A stretch of 64,000 nt of DNA from an uncultured Clostridia bacterium (GCA_934747885.1 CAKVHE010000001.1:186001-250000), one strand, 5' to 3'; positions 20,443 to 29,983 are shown, counted from the first letter of the stretch. The notes: generated from the letters alone by a model not told the origin. Translations and numbers: made by a program.

Positions 20443-20847
20443 ATGGAAGCAGTAAACCCAGCATTTTCCGAAATCTATGCCGATTATTTAAAAAATGAAG
20501 CCGAACGCACAAACGACTTTACCTCATCAAAGCCAATTTCAATGAAATTTTCTCGCGTTATGAGTGATGGTGCCAAAGCAATAAGCATTTACAAAAACAA
20601 CTACAAATCTTTTACTAGCGAGCAAAAAAAGATATATCAAGCCAACCTATATGGTTTTTATGTGCTTATAATTAACAACGAGTACGCAAATGCTCGCGTA
20701 GAACGCCTAGAACGCGCAAAACAACTGCAACCAGACCTAGTCCCAGAACTTGAAAAAGAAGAAGTTGAACTAAAAAAACTCGCTTCTCAAATTGTAACCA
20801 TCATATACTCACTAGCAAAAACCAATCGCCCAAGCGAAAACAACTAA
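20443..20847 (+). CDS. Small helical protein of unknown function
   Basis: The protein has 134 residues and no signal peptide or membrane segment, so it is probably cytoplasmic. It is Lys/Glu-rich and mostly helical. The central part (GAKAISIYKNNYKSFTSEQKK) and the C-terminal half (YANARVERLERAKQL, EKEEVELKKLASQ) look like amphipathic helices. The gene has an exact-consensus promoter, a strong GGGGGA ribosome binding site and its own terminator at 20850-20879, so it is probably a well-expressed single-gene unit. It is divergent from the membrane protein gene at 18762-20282. I do not recognise the family. Confidence 0.8.
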   Translation: MEAVNPAFSEIYADYLKNEAERTNDFTSSKPISMKFSRVMSDGAKAISIYKNNYKSFTSEQKKIYQANLYGFYVLIINNEYANARVERLERAKQLQPDLVPELEKEEVELKKLASQIVTIIYSLAKTNRPSENN

Positions 20848-20849
20848 CA

Positions 20850-20879
20850 AACAAGCCAGACCACAAGGTCTGGCTTGTT
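20850..20879 (+). terminator. Terminator of the 20443 gene
   Basis: AACAAGCCAGACC (20850-20862) and GGTCTGGCTTGTT (20867-20879) form a perfect 13-bp stem with an ACAA loop, three bases after the stop codon. The T-run is short. Confidence 0.8.
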
Positions 20880-20885
20880 TAAATA

Positions 20886-21080
20886 TGTTCCGGCTCTCTA
20901 CCGAACCGCCGGCACTACTATACGCACTTTTGCAGTCTTTTTGTTTAAAATACCCGAAACAGAACGTGATTTTGTTCCGCCCCACTTTCGTGGGGCGGCT
21001 CTTTTATGCGCACTTTTGTTATCTTTTTGGCTAAAAAAGTCTTGCCAGAACGCCCATGTAACAATACTATAGGCAACCTG
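20886..21080 (+). repeat. Dispersed repeat, family 2, copy B (two tandem units)
   Basis: Unit 1 (from 20886) starts TGTTCCGGCTCTCTACCGAA and ends a GC hairpin with CCGCCGGCAC, then ACGCACTTTTG. Unit 2 (from about 20973) has TGTTCCGCCCCAC, TTTC and GTGGGGCGG as a perfect hairpin, then GCGCACTTTTGTTATCTTTT, TGGC and a conserved tail ending in CAACCTG at 21080. The same words occur at 32635-32779. In both places the element lies just upstream of a family 1 repeat. Confidence 0.6.
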
Positions 21081-21109
21081 TTTTGGGCATTTCAATTCAA
21101 AAATTCAAG

Positions 21110-21352
21110 CAAAATTGCTAGCAAGTAAGTTTTTACTTTGTTTAGTGCTTACATAAATATATTATATATAAAGATATATATCCTTAGAGCGTCAGCGGGC
21201 AAACTCTATCAAGGTTCCCTAGAAGTCACCGCAAAAACGGAACTTGCTTCCGTTTTTCGTTTGGCGGTGAGCAGCGCGGAACCCAACCATAAAATGAAGC
21301 CCTACAAACATTTTTGTTTGTAGGGCAAATTAAAAGGTTGAGGTGAAGCGCA
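21110..21352 (+). repeat. Dispersed structured repeat, family 1, copy B (short form)
   Basis: The leader CAAAATTGCTAGC (21110-21122) precedes an AT-rich tract containing TTGTTTAG...TATATTATAT. The helices are TAGAG/CTCTA (21185-21189/21204-21208), GGTTCC/GGAACC (21213-21218/21278-21283), TCACCGC/GCGGTGA (21226-21232/21264-21270), AAAAACGGAA/TTCCGTTTTT (21233-21242/21248-21257) and the terminal GCCCTACAAAC/GTTTGTAGGGC (21299-21309/21316-21326). It lacks the extra arm of copies A and C2. The remaining spacer down to 21411 contains no gene. Confidence 0.65.
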
Positions 21353-21385
21353 CATTGCATAAATCCGTCAGAATTTATTTCATTT

Positions 21386-21402
21386 GCAGCGCTATGCGCT
21401 GC
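21386..21402 (-). terminator. Hairpin after the topoisomerase gene
   Basis: GCAGCGC/GCGCTGC form a perfect 7-bp stem with a TAT loop, 9 nt past the stop codon on the - strand. The downstream - strand sequence AAATGAAATAAATTC has no T-run, so it is a weak candidate. Confidence 0.35.
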
Positions 21403-21411
21403 TTTATGGAA

Positions 21412-24138
21412 TTAACTTAGGTAATTTATGTACTTATCCGCGCCGGCGCAAAGCAAGGTAGATTTTGCTTTAACGAGTGATTTACCCACACCGGTGCGAG
21501 GTTCCAAATTAAAGGTTTCGCTAGAATAACAGAAGCGTACACCGCTTGTATCCTCAATAATAATATCAACCACGCGATCAATTAGTCCGGCAAACACCAG
21601 TTCGTCGCCGTTATCAATTCTCGAAAGTTCAAAACCCTTCACACCCTTGCGGTATCTCGCCATAGGTTCCACTTCGTGCACCTTAATGCGCTTTGCATAG
21701 CCCTTGTTGGTCAGCATAGCAATTTTGTTTTCCGGTACCACTTGACCGCACCAAACAACGCCATCACCATCTGCTAGGTTAATACCCTTCACACCGCCCG
21801 AAATTCTGCCTTGCAATGGGATATCACCAACCAAAGCATTAAGCACAAAGCCCTTTTTCGTCACAAAGAAAATAGTAACTTTGGTGTCCACATCTTCCGG
21901 TTCCACGCTAACCAGTTCGTCATCGTCTTTAAACTTGGTTGCTTGGAAACTGCTCTTTAATAGGAAATATTCCTTCCACGCGGTCTTTTTAATCATGCCG
22001 CACTTCGAGAAGAACAACAAATTCTTTTCGCCGTCTTCCGGAACCTCAAATACGCTAACCACTTTTTCACTAGATTTAGCCTCACTAAACAGTTCACGCA
22101 AGGTATAGCCTTTATCACGCCATTTTGCAGGTGCCAAATCTCCCGCCTCCATACGGTAAGCATTACCAAGGTTGGTAAACATCATAATTTGTTTGTCGGA
22201 AGTTGTTAAAATAAGTTTTTTGTGGATATCGTAATTATTGGTTTTTTCCGCAAATTCTTTGTTGGTTTGACCAAAATACTTGTTTGCGTAAGCCTTAACG
22301 GTACCCATCTTAGTAACGCCAATTACCAAACTCTCAACCGGCTTTTTGTCATCAAATGATGAAACAACAAATTCATCCACACCAGCCAAAATTGTAGATA
22401 GCCTTGGGGTCTTAAAACGCTTTTTGATGTCCAGCATCTCTTCTTTAACCAAGTCCATTTGCAGTTTTACCGAGCCCAAAATTGCCGTCAAGCGCTTAAT
22501 AAGTTCCTGAACCTCTTTAAGTTCTTGTTCGAGTTTGTAAATTTCAAGCGAAGTAAGCCTTGCAAGACGCATATCCAAAATTGCTTGAGCCTGCCTGTCG
22601 CTTAAATCAAACCTCTCCATCAAACGACGCTTCGCCTCGCCAGTGTTGGCGGAAGACTTAATAATTTTTACAACTTCGTCAATATTTCTAACCGCAATAA
22701 CCAAGCCTTGCAAAATATGTTCACGCTCTTTGGCGTTATCCAAATCAAATTTAGTACGACGTTGAATAACTTTTTGTTGATACTCAACATAATACTTAAT
22801 AATGTCCAAAAGTCCAACCTGTTCCGGCCTACCATTTGCAATCGCCACCATATTTATGCCAAAAGTGCATTCAAGGTTGGTATATTTGTACAAATAATCC
22901 AAAATTTGTTTAGGGTCTGCATCTTTTTTAACCCTAACAACGGCACGCATACCATTTCGGTCAGATTCATCGCAAATTTCCGAAATGCCCGCAAGTTCCA
23001 CTTTTTTGGCATCTCTAAGTTCCAAAATCTTTTGAAGCAACGCCGATTTATTTACCTGATAAGGCAATTCAGTAATAACAATCGAACGCTTATCATTGTC
23101 GCCGTTTTCAATATGCGCTTTGGCGCGGATAATAATTTTGCCCTTGCCGGTTTCATAGGCCTTAGTAAGTTCATCACCGGCAATAATATAACCACCGGTA
23201 GGAAAATCTGGACCCTTAATAATCTTCATCATCTCTTTAAGTTTGATGTTTGGATTATCAATATACGCCACAGCGCCTGCAATTGCCTCATTAAGGTTGT
23301 GCGGAGGAATATTGGTCGCTAAGCCAACCGCAATACCGGTGGTGCCATTAACTAACAAGTTTGGATATCTCGCCGGCAAAGTTACCGGTTCTTTTAGCGT
23401 GTCATCAAAGTTAAACTGCCAATCGACGGTGTTTTTGTCCAAATCTCTAAGCATTTCAAGCGCAAGAGGTGCAAGCCTTGCCTCGGTATAACGCATAGCC
23501 GCCGCAGAGTCGCCATCCACCGAACCAAAGTTACCGTGTCCATCAACCAACACCTGACTCATATTAAACGGTTGCGCCATACGCACCATTGCATCATAAA
23601 CCGAACTATCACCATGTGGATGATATTTACCAAGACAGTCACCGACAATTCTCGCACTTTTACGATAAGGTTTGTCCGGCGTAACACCAAGTTCAACCAT
23701 CGAATACAATATGCGGCGTTGAACCGGCTTAAGCCCGTCCTCAACACGCGGCAACGCCCTATCCAAAATAACATGCTCACTATATGGCATCATAGATTCA
23801 TGCATAACCACATCAATAGACTTTTGTAAAATGTTTTTGCCGAGCCCTGACGACGTAAGCAACTTTTCCTTGGCCTTGGCTTTGAGTTCCTGCTTTTCCT
23901 CTGCCGAAACTTCGCCCGCCGTTTCCTCAACTTGCTTTTCAATGAACTCGTCAAAACCCATCTGCCCATCAATCACAGATTGAATTTCCTCGGTGCTATC
24001 CACTTCGCCATCTATATTAAGCGCCGATTTTATATCATCAATTCGGCTGTCACTGACAATTTTGTCAATAATTTTAGACTTTTTGTCACCTTCACCGCCG
24101 TCCATTTTTTCGCCATTTTTGCTTTCAAATTCATCCAT
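21412..24138 (-). CDS. Type IIA DNA topoisomerase A subunit (GyrA/ParC)
   Basis: This is the breakage-reunion subunit of gyrase or topoisomerase IV, which works with a GyrB/ParE subunit not present here. The winged-helix region is intact ([33 protein letters not shown]), and the catalytic tyrosine lies in [11 protein letters not shown] (Tyr217). The tower and coiled coil are followed by a six-blade-type C-terminal domain. A degenerate GyrA-box-like [10 protein letters not shown] is present instead of QRRGGKG, so gyrase versus topoisomerase IV is not settled by eye. ATG at 24138 (908 aa) is preferred because GGAG lies 9 nt upstream; a TTG five codons earlier has a poorly spaced site. About 95 acidic, Lys/Glu-rich residues precede the normal N-terminus, which is unusual. 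Confidence 0.9.
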   Translation of the reverse strand: MDEFESKNGEKMDGGEGDKKSKIIDKIVSDSRIDDIKSALNIDGEVDSTEEIQSVIDGQMGFDEFIEKQVEETAGEVSAEEKQELKAKAKEKLLTSSGLGKNILQKSIDVVMHESMMPYSEHVILDRALPRVEDGLKPVQRRILYSMVELGVTPDKPYRKSARIVGDCLGKYHPHGDSSVYDAMVRMAQPFNMSQVLVDGHGNFGSVDGDSAAAMRYTEARLAPLALEMLRDLDKNTVDWQFNFDDTLKEPVTLPARYPNLLVNGTTGIAVGLATNIPPHNLNEAIAGAVAYIDNPNIKLKEMMKIIKGPDFPTGGYIIAGDELTKAYETGKGKIIIRAKAHIENGDNDKRSIVITELPYQVNKSALLQKILELRDAKKVELAGISEICDESDRNGMRAVVRVKKDADPKQILDYLYKYTNLECTFGINMVAIANGRPEQVGLLDIIKYYVEYQQKVIQRRTKFDLDNAKEREHILQGLVIAVRNIDEVVKIIKSSANTGEAKRRLMERFDLSDRQAQAILDMRLARLTSLEIYKLEQELKEVQELIKRLTAILGSVKLQMDLVKEEMLDIKKRFKTPRLSTILAGVDEFVVSSFDDKKPVESLVIGVTKMGTVKAYANKYFGQTNKEFAEKTNNYDIHKKLILTTSDKQIMMFTNLGNAYRMEAGDLAPAKWRDKGYTLRELFSEAKSSEKVVSVFEVPEDGEKNLLFFSKCGMIKKTAWKEYFLLKSSFQATKFKDDDELVSVEPEDVDTKVTIFFVTKKGFVLNALVGDIPLQGRISGGVKGINLADGDGVVWCGQVVPENKIAMLTNKGYAKRIKVHEVEPMARYRKGVKGFELSRIDNGDELVFAGLIDRVVDIIIEDTSGVRFCYSSETFNLEPRTGVGKSLVKAKSTLLCAGADKYINYLS

Positions 24139-24171
24139 TATATCGTTCTCCAAAATCCTTTGTTTTCCTTT

Positions 24172-24201
24172 ATTATACCATACTTTCAGCCACTTTTACA
24201 A
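24172..24201 (-). promoter_or_regulatory. Promoter of the topoisomerase A gene
   Basis: On the - strand, TTGTAA (24196-24201), an 18-bp spacer and TATAAT (24172-24177). The predicted start point is about 27 nt before the ATG. Confidence 0.55.
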
Positions 24202-24680
24202 TCGTTTTAAGCAGCCAATTTTTGGGGCAAAACTCAGCCATCGCACCTCGCCTATCAACGCCATATCTGCTCGCCAGACGCTCTGTCGCAGAATGATAGA
24301 TTTTTAAGCGCGGCAAAAACGCCTCAATTTTGGCTGGCGCGATAGTCAAAAACCGCACGAGCGCCTTAGCCTCCAACCCAAGCGTGGCCACCACACTCGC
24401 CGCAAATGAAATAACTTGCGCCACCCCACGGGCTAAAACAAACAAAAATCAGCAAGCCGGCGCGCCACTAAATTTGTAACAAACCCAGCAAAATAACCAG
24501 CGCCATTCCCGCCACAACCGCCACACGCACTTATTTACTTTACCAAACTCACACAAAAGTACAAAAAAACTCAACCCAGCCGCGCAAACAATATCAAACA
24601 TACTTTCGATACACACGCGTCAAACACTAAAAAATAAAGGCTTTGAGCAATGTTTCCACACCTTGCAAAAGTCAACATAA

Positions 24681-24815
24681 TTCGACAAATCAAACAACCG
24701 CTCGACATAATTCCCGTTAAAAATTTACATAATTATTAAACATTTGTTTAATAATTAACCAATATTTTAAAACATTTGTTCGTCAATTTCGACAATTAAA
24801 ACATATTTTCGACAA
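24681..24815 (-). promoter_or_regulatory. Cluster of three Spo0A-type boxes
   Basis: The - strand octamer TTGTCGAA occurs exactly at 24681-24688, 24788-24795 and 24808-24815. The last sits in the extended form TTTGTCGAAAA. A near match (ATGTCGAG) lies at 24701-24708. They are 480-680 bp upstream of the topoisomerase promoter, so the regulated transcript is not certain. Confidence 0.5.
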
Positions 24816-24876
24816 ATTTTACGCCCAAATCTAAACATTTGTTTAATATATTTATTATATGTTTAAACATTTGTTT
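24738..24876. promoter_or_regulatory. Array of four AAACATTTGTTT sites at helical spacing
   Basis: AAACATTTGTTT occurs at 24738-24749, 24833-24844 and 24865-24876, and with one change (AAACATTTGTTC) at 24770-24781. Start-to-start distances are 32, 63 and 32 bp, about 3, 6 and 3 turns of B-DNA. The first site lies in a perfect 11-bp inverted repeat AATTATTAAAC/GTTTAATAATT (24731-24741/24746-24756). This looks like a cooperative operator for an unknown regulator. Confidence 0.5.
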
Positions 24877-25290
24877 GCCATAAATTTTATAGAATTTTAC
24901 CCCCGTTTTCTACCCAGTCCACTCCTTTAAAGCGACACATGGCCCCAATGCGCCTCGCCCGCCAGACTTTTTTTTGGGTAACCACCTTAGCCTAGCGCAG
25001 CACACAAACCTCCCCATCTCCGTTCGCCAACCAGCAGTAAAACGCAAGCCGTGCACCAACCACCCACACCAACCAGTCGCTAAGCGTAACCCGCACAGCC
25101 GTCACTGGTGCCGTTCAAAAATCAGTCGTGCAAGCAGTGCCTACCCCCGTTTGCCAACCACCGCGCCACATCGCCAACCACCACATCACCAACAACTGCA
25201 GCTAACCACGAAGCAAGTTAAGCCACGCTCTATCGCGCCAGCGCGCGCAAGCAGCAAAAGCAGCCGCAACTACACACCCAAAAGACACAA
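24877..25290. other. C-rich spacer with no gene
   Basis: No supported gene. The + strand is very C-rich and G-poor (for example 26 C against 10 G in 25021-25080) and is rich in CCAAC/ACCAC words. Frames that stay open here have implausible composition. It may be a decayed gene whose traces are no longer readable. The stretch 24202-24680 likewise shows nothing beyond the topoisomerase promoter at its left edge. Confidence 0.5.
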
Positions 25291-25322
25291 AAAAAATTGC
25301 CCCCAAATTGGGAGCAATTTTT
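25291..25322 (-). terminator. Terminator of the ABC transporter gene
   Basis: On the - strand, AAATTGC(T)CCC pairs with GGG(G)GCAATTT around the stem loop, followed by eight T residues, 12 nt past the stop codon. Confidence 0.8.
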
Positions 25323-25333
25323 ATATGCAAAAG

Positions 25334-28177
25334 TTATCTATTGTTAATTGCGTCAATAGGTTGCTTACGCGAAATCTTTAGAACAGGAATTAGCGATGCA
25401 AGGAAAGCCACAATCAAGCTTACGCCCAAAATCAAAACTACTTGTCTTACAGTAAATACTAGCAAGGTTACTTTTAATCCGGCGTCTGCCACCGTGTTTG
25501 AAATAATGCGAGTTGCCGCATACGCAAACGCAGTGCCAAGCACAAAGTTGATCAATGCAATAATTGCACTTTCGCTAAAGAAGATCGAGAACACGTCTTT
25601 CTTTCTTGCACCAATTGCACGCAAGATACCAATTTCGCGTTTCTTGTAACTGATAGATACAGCAATAAAGTTAGACAACATCAGTCCTGCAAATACAGCA
25701 AAGAACAACGAAACATAAAATAGCGCTTTTTTGGTGGTAGAAATAAGATTGTTTGCCATAAGCACTGAACTTAAAATACCATTATTTAAAACATAATGTT
25801 CAGGCTTTTTGTCGCTTTCTTCAAACGAGTAGTTAAACTTTACCACTTTTTCAAGTTCAGCCCTGGTTGAAGGCGTAGCCATAAAGCAACTATCATAAGG
25901 AATAACATATAAATTGTCATAAGTTACACTATCCGTAACAATCATATAGTCATATTGAGCATACTCTTGACCGTTCGCGCCAAAGTACAAACCAACAATG
26001 TCGCCTTTCTTTTTGCTACCGCTAACGTTTAAAATTACCGAAATAGCGTCATCGGCTTCAAATTTTGCCATCAAATAGGTTCTAAAAGCACTATTCGTAA
26101 GCAATGCTATGCGCGTGCTACTATTTTGGAACGCCCAGTAATATTGTTGTTCTTCGGTTGGCAAAGCGCCAACATCAGCAATTTCTTCCGTCAGTTTTTG
26201 ATAGTACGCAACGGCACCAATCAAATATTTATTGCTGGCAAGAGTTGTGCCACCAAACCCGCTTACATACTCAATATCATCAGCACTCACGCTGCTAATA
26301 TTTATTATATTGTTTACCCACTTGTCATCCAATCCTATTTGGAGATACATAGACACGTTATTTTTGGTGGTGCGTTTTGAACCAGCCAAACTATTTAAAG
26401 CCTCGCCAGAAATAAAGGCGCAACCATGCAAATCACTTGTCAAAGCCTTTTCAAAGTTAGAAATTAGGCTATAATCTTCTAAACGTTCTTTACTGGTCCC
26501 TTTGCCAATTTCAACCATTTGGCTGTAATCTTCTTGTTTAAGCCCGGTATCAAGCACCCCACAAATTGTGTAGGTAACACTATCGTAGTTAAGATGTTTG
26601 CCAATAACATCGGTTAAACTAGCAATTTGATAGGTAGTGCTAGTACCTTCTTCGTAATAATCATTACCAACAAAGTGCTCAGCAAAGTACTTAGTAACCA
26701 AAATTTCATTATTGTTTATAGGCAAATGACTACTTCCTAACAGTTTAAAGCCAGTTTTTGTCAAAAAGTCGTTATCAATTACCGAAACGCCTTCTATTTC
26801 ACCCGAAAAATACGAGCCCGAGTATACGCCCATAACAATAGCGTTACCACTACCATTACGCTTTCTTACATTATTGCCGTAACTAAAATTTTGAGTTTTT
26901 AACAAATAATAGGTCTTTTGACCGGTGGCATCTTCTAGCGCCTTTTTAGATTTGGCATCAAAATAGCCATCACTATAATAGTAATAGTCATCTTCCGCAT
27001 TTTCATAAAGCTCTTCTCTTGCAAAAGAGATAACTTTAACGTTATTGTCCTCAATGGTAGCAACGGTATTACCTACCGCATTATAACTTGCAAGTGTGTC
27101 TGCCGTACCAAACAGACCAAACGCCACCATAGACAGCAAAATAGTAAACGCTAGCCTAATAGGTTTTGCCTTTAAGCCGCTCGCACCAATTTTTATACTA
27201 TCTTTTGGTCTAAGTTTAGATTTGATAAATTTAAGTTTTGTTTTGTCATAAACTTTGCCGTCAAAATCTTCCGGTTTAGTATCCGAAAATACTTGCGCGT
27301 CACCATTTGGCGAAATTTTTGATACTTCCTTAAATTTAGCGTTAGATTTTTCGTTGGTAGAAATCAAGCAGTCGGTAGTACTATTTTCAAAGAACTTGCT
27401 TAAAATTTCTAGCTGTTCTTTGCTAAGTTTGGTACCCTTGTCAATCTGCAAAGTGTTGTCACCAATAAGTTTGATGCCCGAAGACACCGCTTTTGGTTCT
27501 ACAAACCTTTTTGTTTCATCACTAATAATTTTGCCGTCCTTCATTTCTACAATACGGTCAGCATAAATTTCAGCATATTCGCGGTCGTGCGATACAATAA
27601 TAACCAACTTTTCTTGGCTAAGTTTTTTAAGAGTATCAAAAACTTGTTTACCGGTCGCCGAATCAAGCGCGCCGGTAGGTTCATCTGCAATAATAATTTG
27701 AGGTTCCTTAATAAGCGCCCTCGCAATTGCCACCCTTTGTTTTTGACCACCCGAAAGTTCATTCGGTTTACGGTTACCTTGCGTACCTAGGTCAACCTGA
27801 TCCAAAAGTTCTTGTACTTTTTCTTTTGTTGCTTTTTTGCCTTGAAGTTCCAGCGCCAAAGCGATGTTTTTGGCGATAGTAAATTCCGGCAAAATGTTAT
27901 ATTCTTGGAAAATAAAACCAATCAAAGTGTTTCGGTAACTATCAAAATCACTCGCCGAAAACTCTTTGCTTGATTTGCCCATAACAACAATTTCACCACT
28001 ATCAAACTTATCTAGTCCGCCAATTGTGTTTAATAATGTAGACTTACCACAGCCGGACTTACCCAAAATAAACACCATACCGGTTTCGTCAAACTTAACC
28101 GAAATGTCTTTAAGTGCTTGCACAGGTTTGCCCTTTTTAGGTCTATATGTCTTACATATATTCTTTAATTCAAGCAT
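25334..28177 (-). CDS. ABC transporter, ATPase fused to FtsX/MacB-type permease
   Basis: The 947-residue fusion has an N-terminal ATPase with Walker A GKSGCGKST (39-47), Q-loop FQEYN (90-94), signature LSGGQ (141-145), Walker B IIIADEP (161-167) and H-loop His197. A linker follows, then a first transmembrane helix near residues 345-365, a large extracytoplasmic domain of roughly 450 residues, and three C-terminal helices with the FtsX-like loop ISYKKREIGILRAIGARKKD. This is the MacB/LolCDE-like mechanotransmission type, which moves or releases substrates at the membrane rather than importing solutes. The substrate cannot be read. ATG at 28177 is chosen because AAAGGAG lies 6 nt upstream; an in-frame TTG nine codons earlier has no ribosome binding site. 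It has its own promoter and terminator. Confidence 0.92.
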   Translation of the reverse strand: MLELKNICKTYRPKKGKPVQALKDISVKFDETGMVFILGKSGCGKSTLLNTIGGLDKFDSGEIVVMGKSSKEFSASDFDSYRNTLIGFIFQEYNILPEFTIAKNIALALELQGKKATKEKVQELLDQVDLGTQGNRKPNELSGGQKQRVAIARALIKEPQIIIADEPTGALDSATGKQVFDTLKKLSQEKLVIIVSHDREYAEIYADRIVEMKDGKIISDETKRFVEPKAVSSGIKLIGDNTLQIDKGTKLSKEQLEILSKFFENSTTDCLISTNEKSNAKFKEVSKISPNGDAQVFSDTKPEDFDGKVYDKTKLKFIKSKLRPKDSIKIGASGLKAKPIRLAFTILLSMVAFGLFGTADTLASYNAVGNTVATIEDNNVKVISFAREELYENAEDDYYYYSDGYFDAKSKKALEDATGQKTYYLLKTQNFSYGNNVRKRNGSGNAIVMGVYSGSYFSGEIEGVSVIDNDFLTKTGFKLLGSSHLPINNNEILVTKYFAEHFVGNDYYEEGTSTTYQIASLTDVIGKHLNYDSVTYTICGVLDTGLKQEDYSQMVEIGKGTSKERLEDYSLISNFEKALTSDLHGCAFISGEALNSLAGSKRTTKNNVSMYLQIGLDDKWVNNIINISSVSADDIEYVSGFGGTTLASNKYLIGAVAYYQKLTEEIADVGALPTEEQQYYWAFQNSSTRIALLTNSAFRTYLMAKFEADDAISVILNVSGSKKKGDIVGLYFGANGQEYAQYDYMIVTDSVTYDNLYVIPYDSCFMATPSTRAELEKVVKFNYSFEESDKKPEHYVLNNGILSSVLMANNLISTTKKALFYVSLFFAVFAGLMLSNFIAVSISYKKREIGILRAIGARKKDVFSIFFSESAIIALINFVLGTAFAYAATRIISNTVADAGLKVTLLVFTVRQVVLILGVSLIVAFLASLIPVLKISRKQPIDAINNR

Positions 28178-28206
28178 CTTTTTCTCCTTTAAAATTTTAT
28201 ACAATC

Positions 28207-28236
28207 ATTATATCACTTTATGCTTTATCGCGTCAA
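28207..28236 (-). promoter_or_regulatory. Promoter of the ABC transporter gene
   Basis: On the - strand, TTGACG (28231-28236), an 18-bp spacer and TATAAT (28207-28212), about 30 bp before the chosen ATG. Confidence 0.7.
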
Positions 28237-28492
28237 CAATATTACTCACGCGCGCAAAATTTACTAAATTTTTTCTAGCTAAAATGTGCTAACATATAGC
28301 GCCGACCGCACGACGCAAAAACAAAATTTGTTTTTTATATTTTAAGTCAAAACTGCAATTTTTTAACGGCAGTCAGTGTGTATATAGGCGTAAAACGCAC
28401 AAAATCGGTCAAAAAGTCGGTTTAGGTGGTCGCTAGATAGATAACTCACCCCACCAAACCACTAAAATTAAACCCCATAAATTAAAAAACAA
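28237..28492. other. Spacer without a recognisable gene
   Basis: AT-rich sequence between the ABC transporter promoter and the M28 peptidase terminator. No supported coding frame, RNA gene or repeat was seen. Confidence 0.5.
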
Positions 28493-28526
28493 AAAAAGTA
28501 TGCAATACTTTATTTGCATACTTTTT
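28493..28526 (-). terminator. Terminator of the M28 peptidase gene
   Basis: AAAAAGTATGCAA (28493-28505) and TTGCATACTTTTT (28514-28526) form a perfect 13-bp stem with T-runs on both strands. Confidence 0.85.
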
Positions 28527-28550
28527 ACACTTAATAAAACGCACAAAATT

Positions 28551-29858
28551 TTACATTTCCATAAAAGATTGGTCAAAAACATCAAAGGCTTTTTTTCTCT
28601 TTTCGGCTGCCTTCTGAGCCTCTTCGGCTGCCGCTCTTGCTGGCGTCTTGTCCGCCACTTTACTTGCCGCTTTGGCATTTGCCTTAGGCTCAGCGCGGCC
28701 AGCTTCTTCGGCTTGAACCTTTCGCACGCCACCGCCCAAAACGTCAACAACCGGCATATCAAAAACATCAAACGCCTTCTGCCTGCGAGCCGCCGCGTCA
28801 GCTTGCTCACTTAAAAATTTCGCTCGGTTTTCTTCTGCTTTTTCACAAATTGCTTCTTTGTTTGCATCGGTACTAATTATATCTTTTGTTATGCCATAAC
28901 TAGCCTCAAAAACATCACTAAGCGTTTTTACCAAATCTGCAATATTGTCATGATCTAGTCTGGTATCCTTTTTGCTATGAATATGTTTTACCAAAGATTG
29001 CTTGTCATCTTCTTCTACTGCAAGCAAACAGCACGCGCCCTTGCTTTTTCCAAACGCCAAATGGTCACTGGTGCTCATCAGCCCACTACGGCGTATGCGA
29101 GGATTAAATGTGCCATTTGCGTTCATTTGGTCGCGCAACTTTTCGGCAATTGCTGGCCTTTTGCCACGCCACTTTTTGCCGTTAAAATGGTAAATGTTCA
29201 TACGCTTGCCCACACCAACACAGTCAACATTAACAAATTCTTGTCGCTTTACTTGTTTTTTATGCCTTAACGCATAAGTAAACGAACCCAGCAAAAACTT
29301 TTCTTCGTTATCCAGCAAAACAAACGCAATTTTATCTTTTGCCTCCTGATGAAAATCTTTATAGTGTTCAAGCAAATTCAAAATAGTTAGCACGCCAGAG
29401 GAATTGTCGTCAAAATTCTTTTTGTTCTCGCCGCCCAAAAATCCCATCATATATGCCATAAGCGCACTGGTAAGTGCCTTTGTGCCGTGCTCAATACCCG
29501 TAAGCAAAGTTACAACTTGATCTGGCGGCAAGTTGGCTAGCGCCCATCGAGGAACCAAAAAGCCTAGTCCACCCACAAGCACCGCCGAACCTATCCCAAT
29601 GCTCGCTAGTTGATGATGAATAAACCAACTTGGCATACGTGGGGGCGTATCGTAGTGTGCACACACAACCACCTCTGCCTTTTCAGGGTTACCTATTACT
29701 ACATTTTGGGCAATCAAGTTATTCTCAACGCGCGCCTCAAAACCTCTTAAACTCGCGACATCACAAACAAAGTCTCTAAATTCCGCCTTGTGACCACGAT
29801 GCATACGCCCGCCAAATTCGTACAGAACCTCTTTGGTAAACTTAATTTCATTTTCCAT
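28551..29858 (-). CDS. M28-family zinc metallopeptidase with hydrophobic insert
   Basis: The 435-residue protein has the ligand pattern of M28 di-zinc aminopeptidases: His68/Asp70 in CAHYDTPP, Asp151 in FDDNSSGV, Glu185/Glu186 in DNEEK, Asp212 in NVDCVG, and His294 in KHIHSKKD. Between the first two motifs lies an insert of about 65 residues with two hydrophobic stretches (about 86-102 and 117-142), suggesting membrane association. There is no signal peptide, so it may be cytoplasmic or peripheral. The C-terminal 105 residues are Ala/Lys/Glu-rich and carry the heptapeptide KAFDVFD twice, at 361-367 and at 423-429 just before the end. GGGGTG lies 4 nt before the ATG. It is expressed from its own promoter. 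Confidence 0.88.
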   Translation of the reverse strand: MENEIKFTKEVLYEFGGRMHRGHKAEFRDFVCDVASLRGFEARVENNLIAQNVVIGNPEKAEVVVCAHYDTPPRMPSWFIHHQLASIGIGSAVLVGGLGFLVPRWALANLPPDQVVTLLTGIEHGTKALTSALMAYMMGFLGGENKKNFDDNSSGVLTILNLLEHYKDFHQEAKDKIAFVLLDNEEKFLLGSFTYALRHKKQVKRQEFVNVDCVGVGKRMNIYHFNGKKWRGKRPAIAEKLRDQMNANGTFNPRIRRSGLMSTSDHLAFGKSKGACCLLAVEEDDKQSLVKHIHSKKDTRLDHDNIADLVKTLSDVFEASYGITKDIISTDANKEAICEKAEENRAKFLSEQADAAARRQKAFDVFDMPVVDVLGGGVRKVQAEEAGRAEPKANAKAASKVADKTPARAAAEEAQKAAEKRKKAFDVFDQSFMEM

Positions 29859-29917
29859 TGTACACCCCTTTCAAACAACTAGCCGCCACCGCGCGCAAGT
29901 TGCTCACCACTAATTGC

Positions 29918-29946
29918 ATTATAACATACCAAAGCCAAAAAAACAA
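29918..29946 (-). promoter_or_regulatory. Promoter of the M28 peptidase gene
   Basis: On the - strand, TTGTTT (29941-29946), a 17-bp spacer and TATAAT (29918-29923). The -35 hexamer lies in the U-tract of the preceding gene's terminator. Confidence 0.6.
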
Positions 29947-29971
29947 GACCCCTAACCATTTAGGAGTCTTG
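29937..29971 (-). terminator. Terminator of the zinc-ribbon membrane protein gene
   Basis: On the - strand, AAGACTCCTAA (29960-29970) pairs with TTAGGGGTCTT (29945-29955) with one mismatch, followed by G and seven T residues. Confidence 0.8.
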
Positions 29972-29983
29972 AAAAATTTTCAA

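Noticed and set aside
22708..23322. 204-residue open frame opposite the topoisomerase gene
   Set aside because: Antisense shadow of a well-conserved gene; no initiation signals.
24173..24445. 90-residue open frame on - upstream of the topoisomerase gene
   Set aside because: It covers the topoisomerase promoter, lacks a ribosome binding site and resembles no family.
24660..24900. Replication origin in the AT-rich, 0A-box-containing spacer
   Set aside because: No DnaA boxes (TTATCCACA-type) and no dnaA, dnaN or gyrB nearby, although Spo0A boxes and AT-richness are also seen at some origins.
24974..25381. 135-residue open frame on + overlapping the ABC transporter end
   Set aside because: His/Pro/Gln/Arg-rich translation of a C-rich spacer, running across a terminator.
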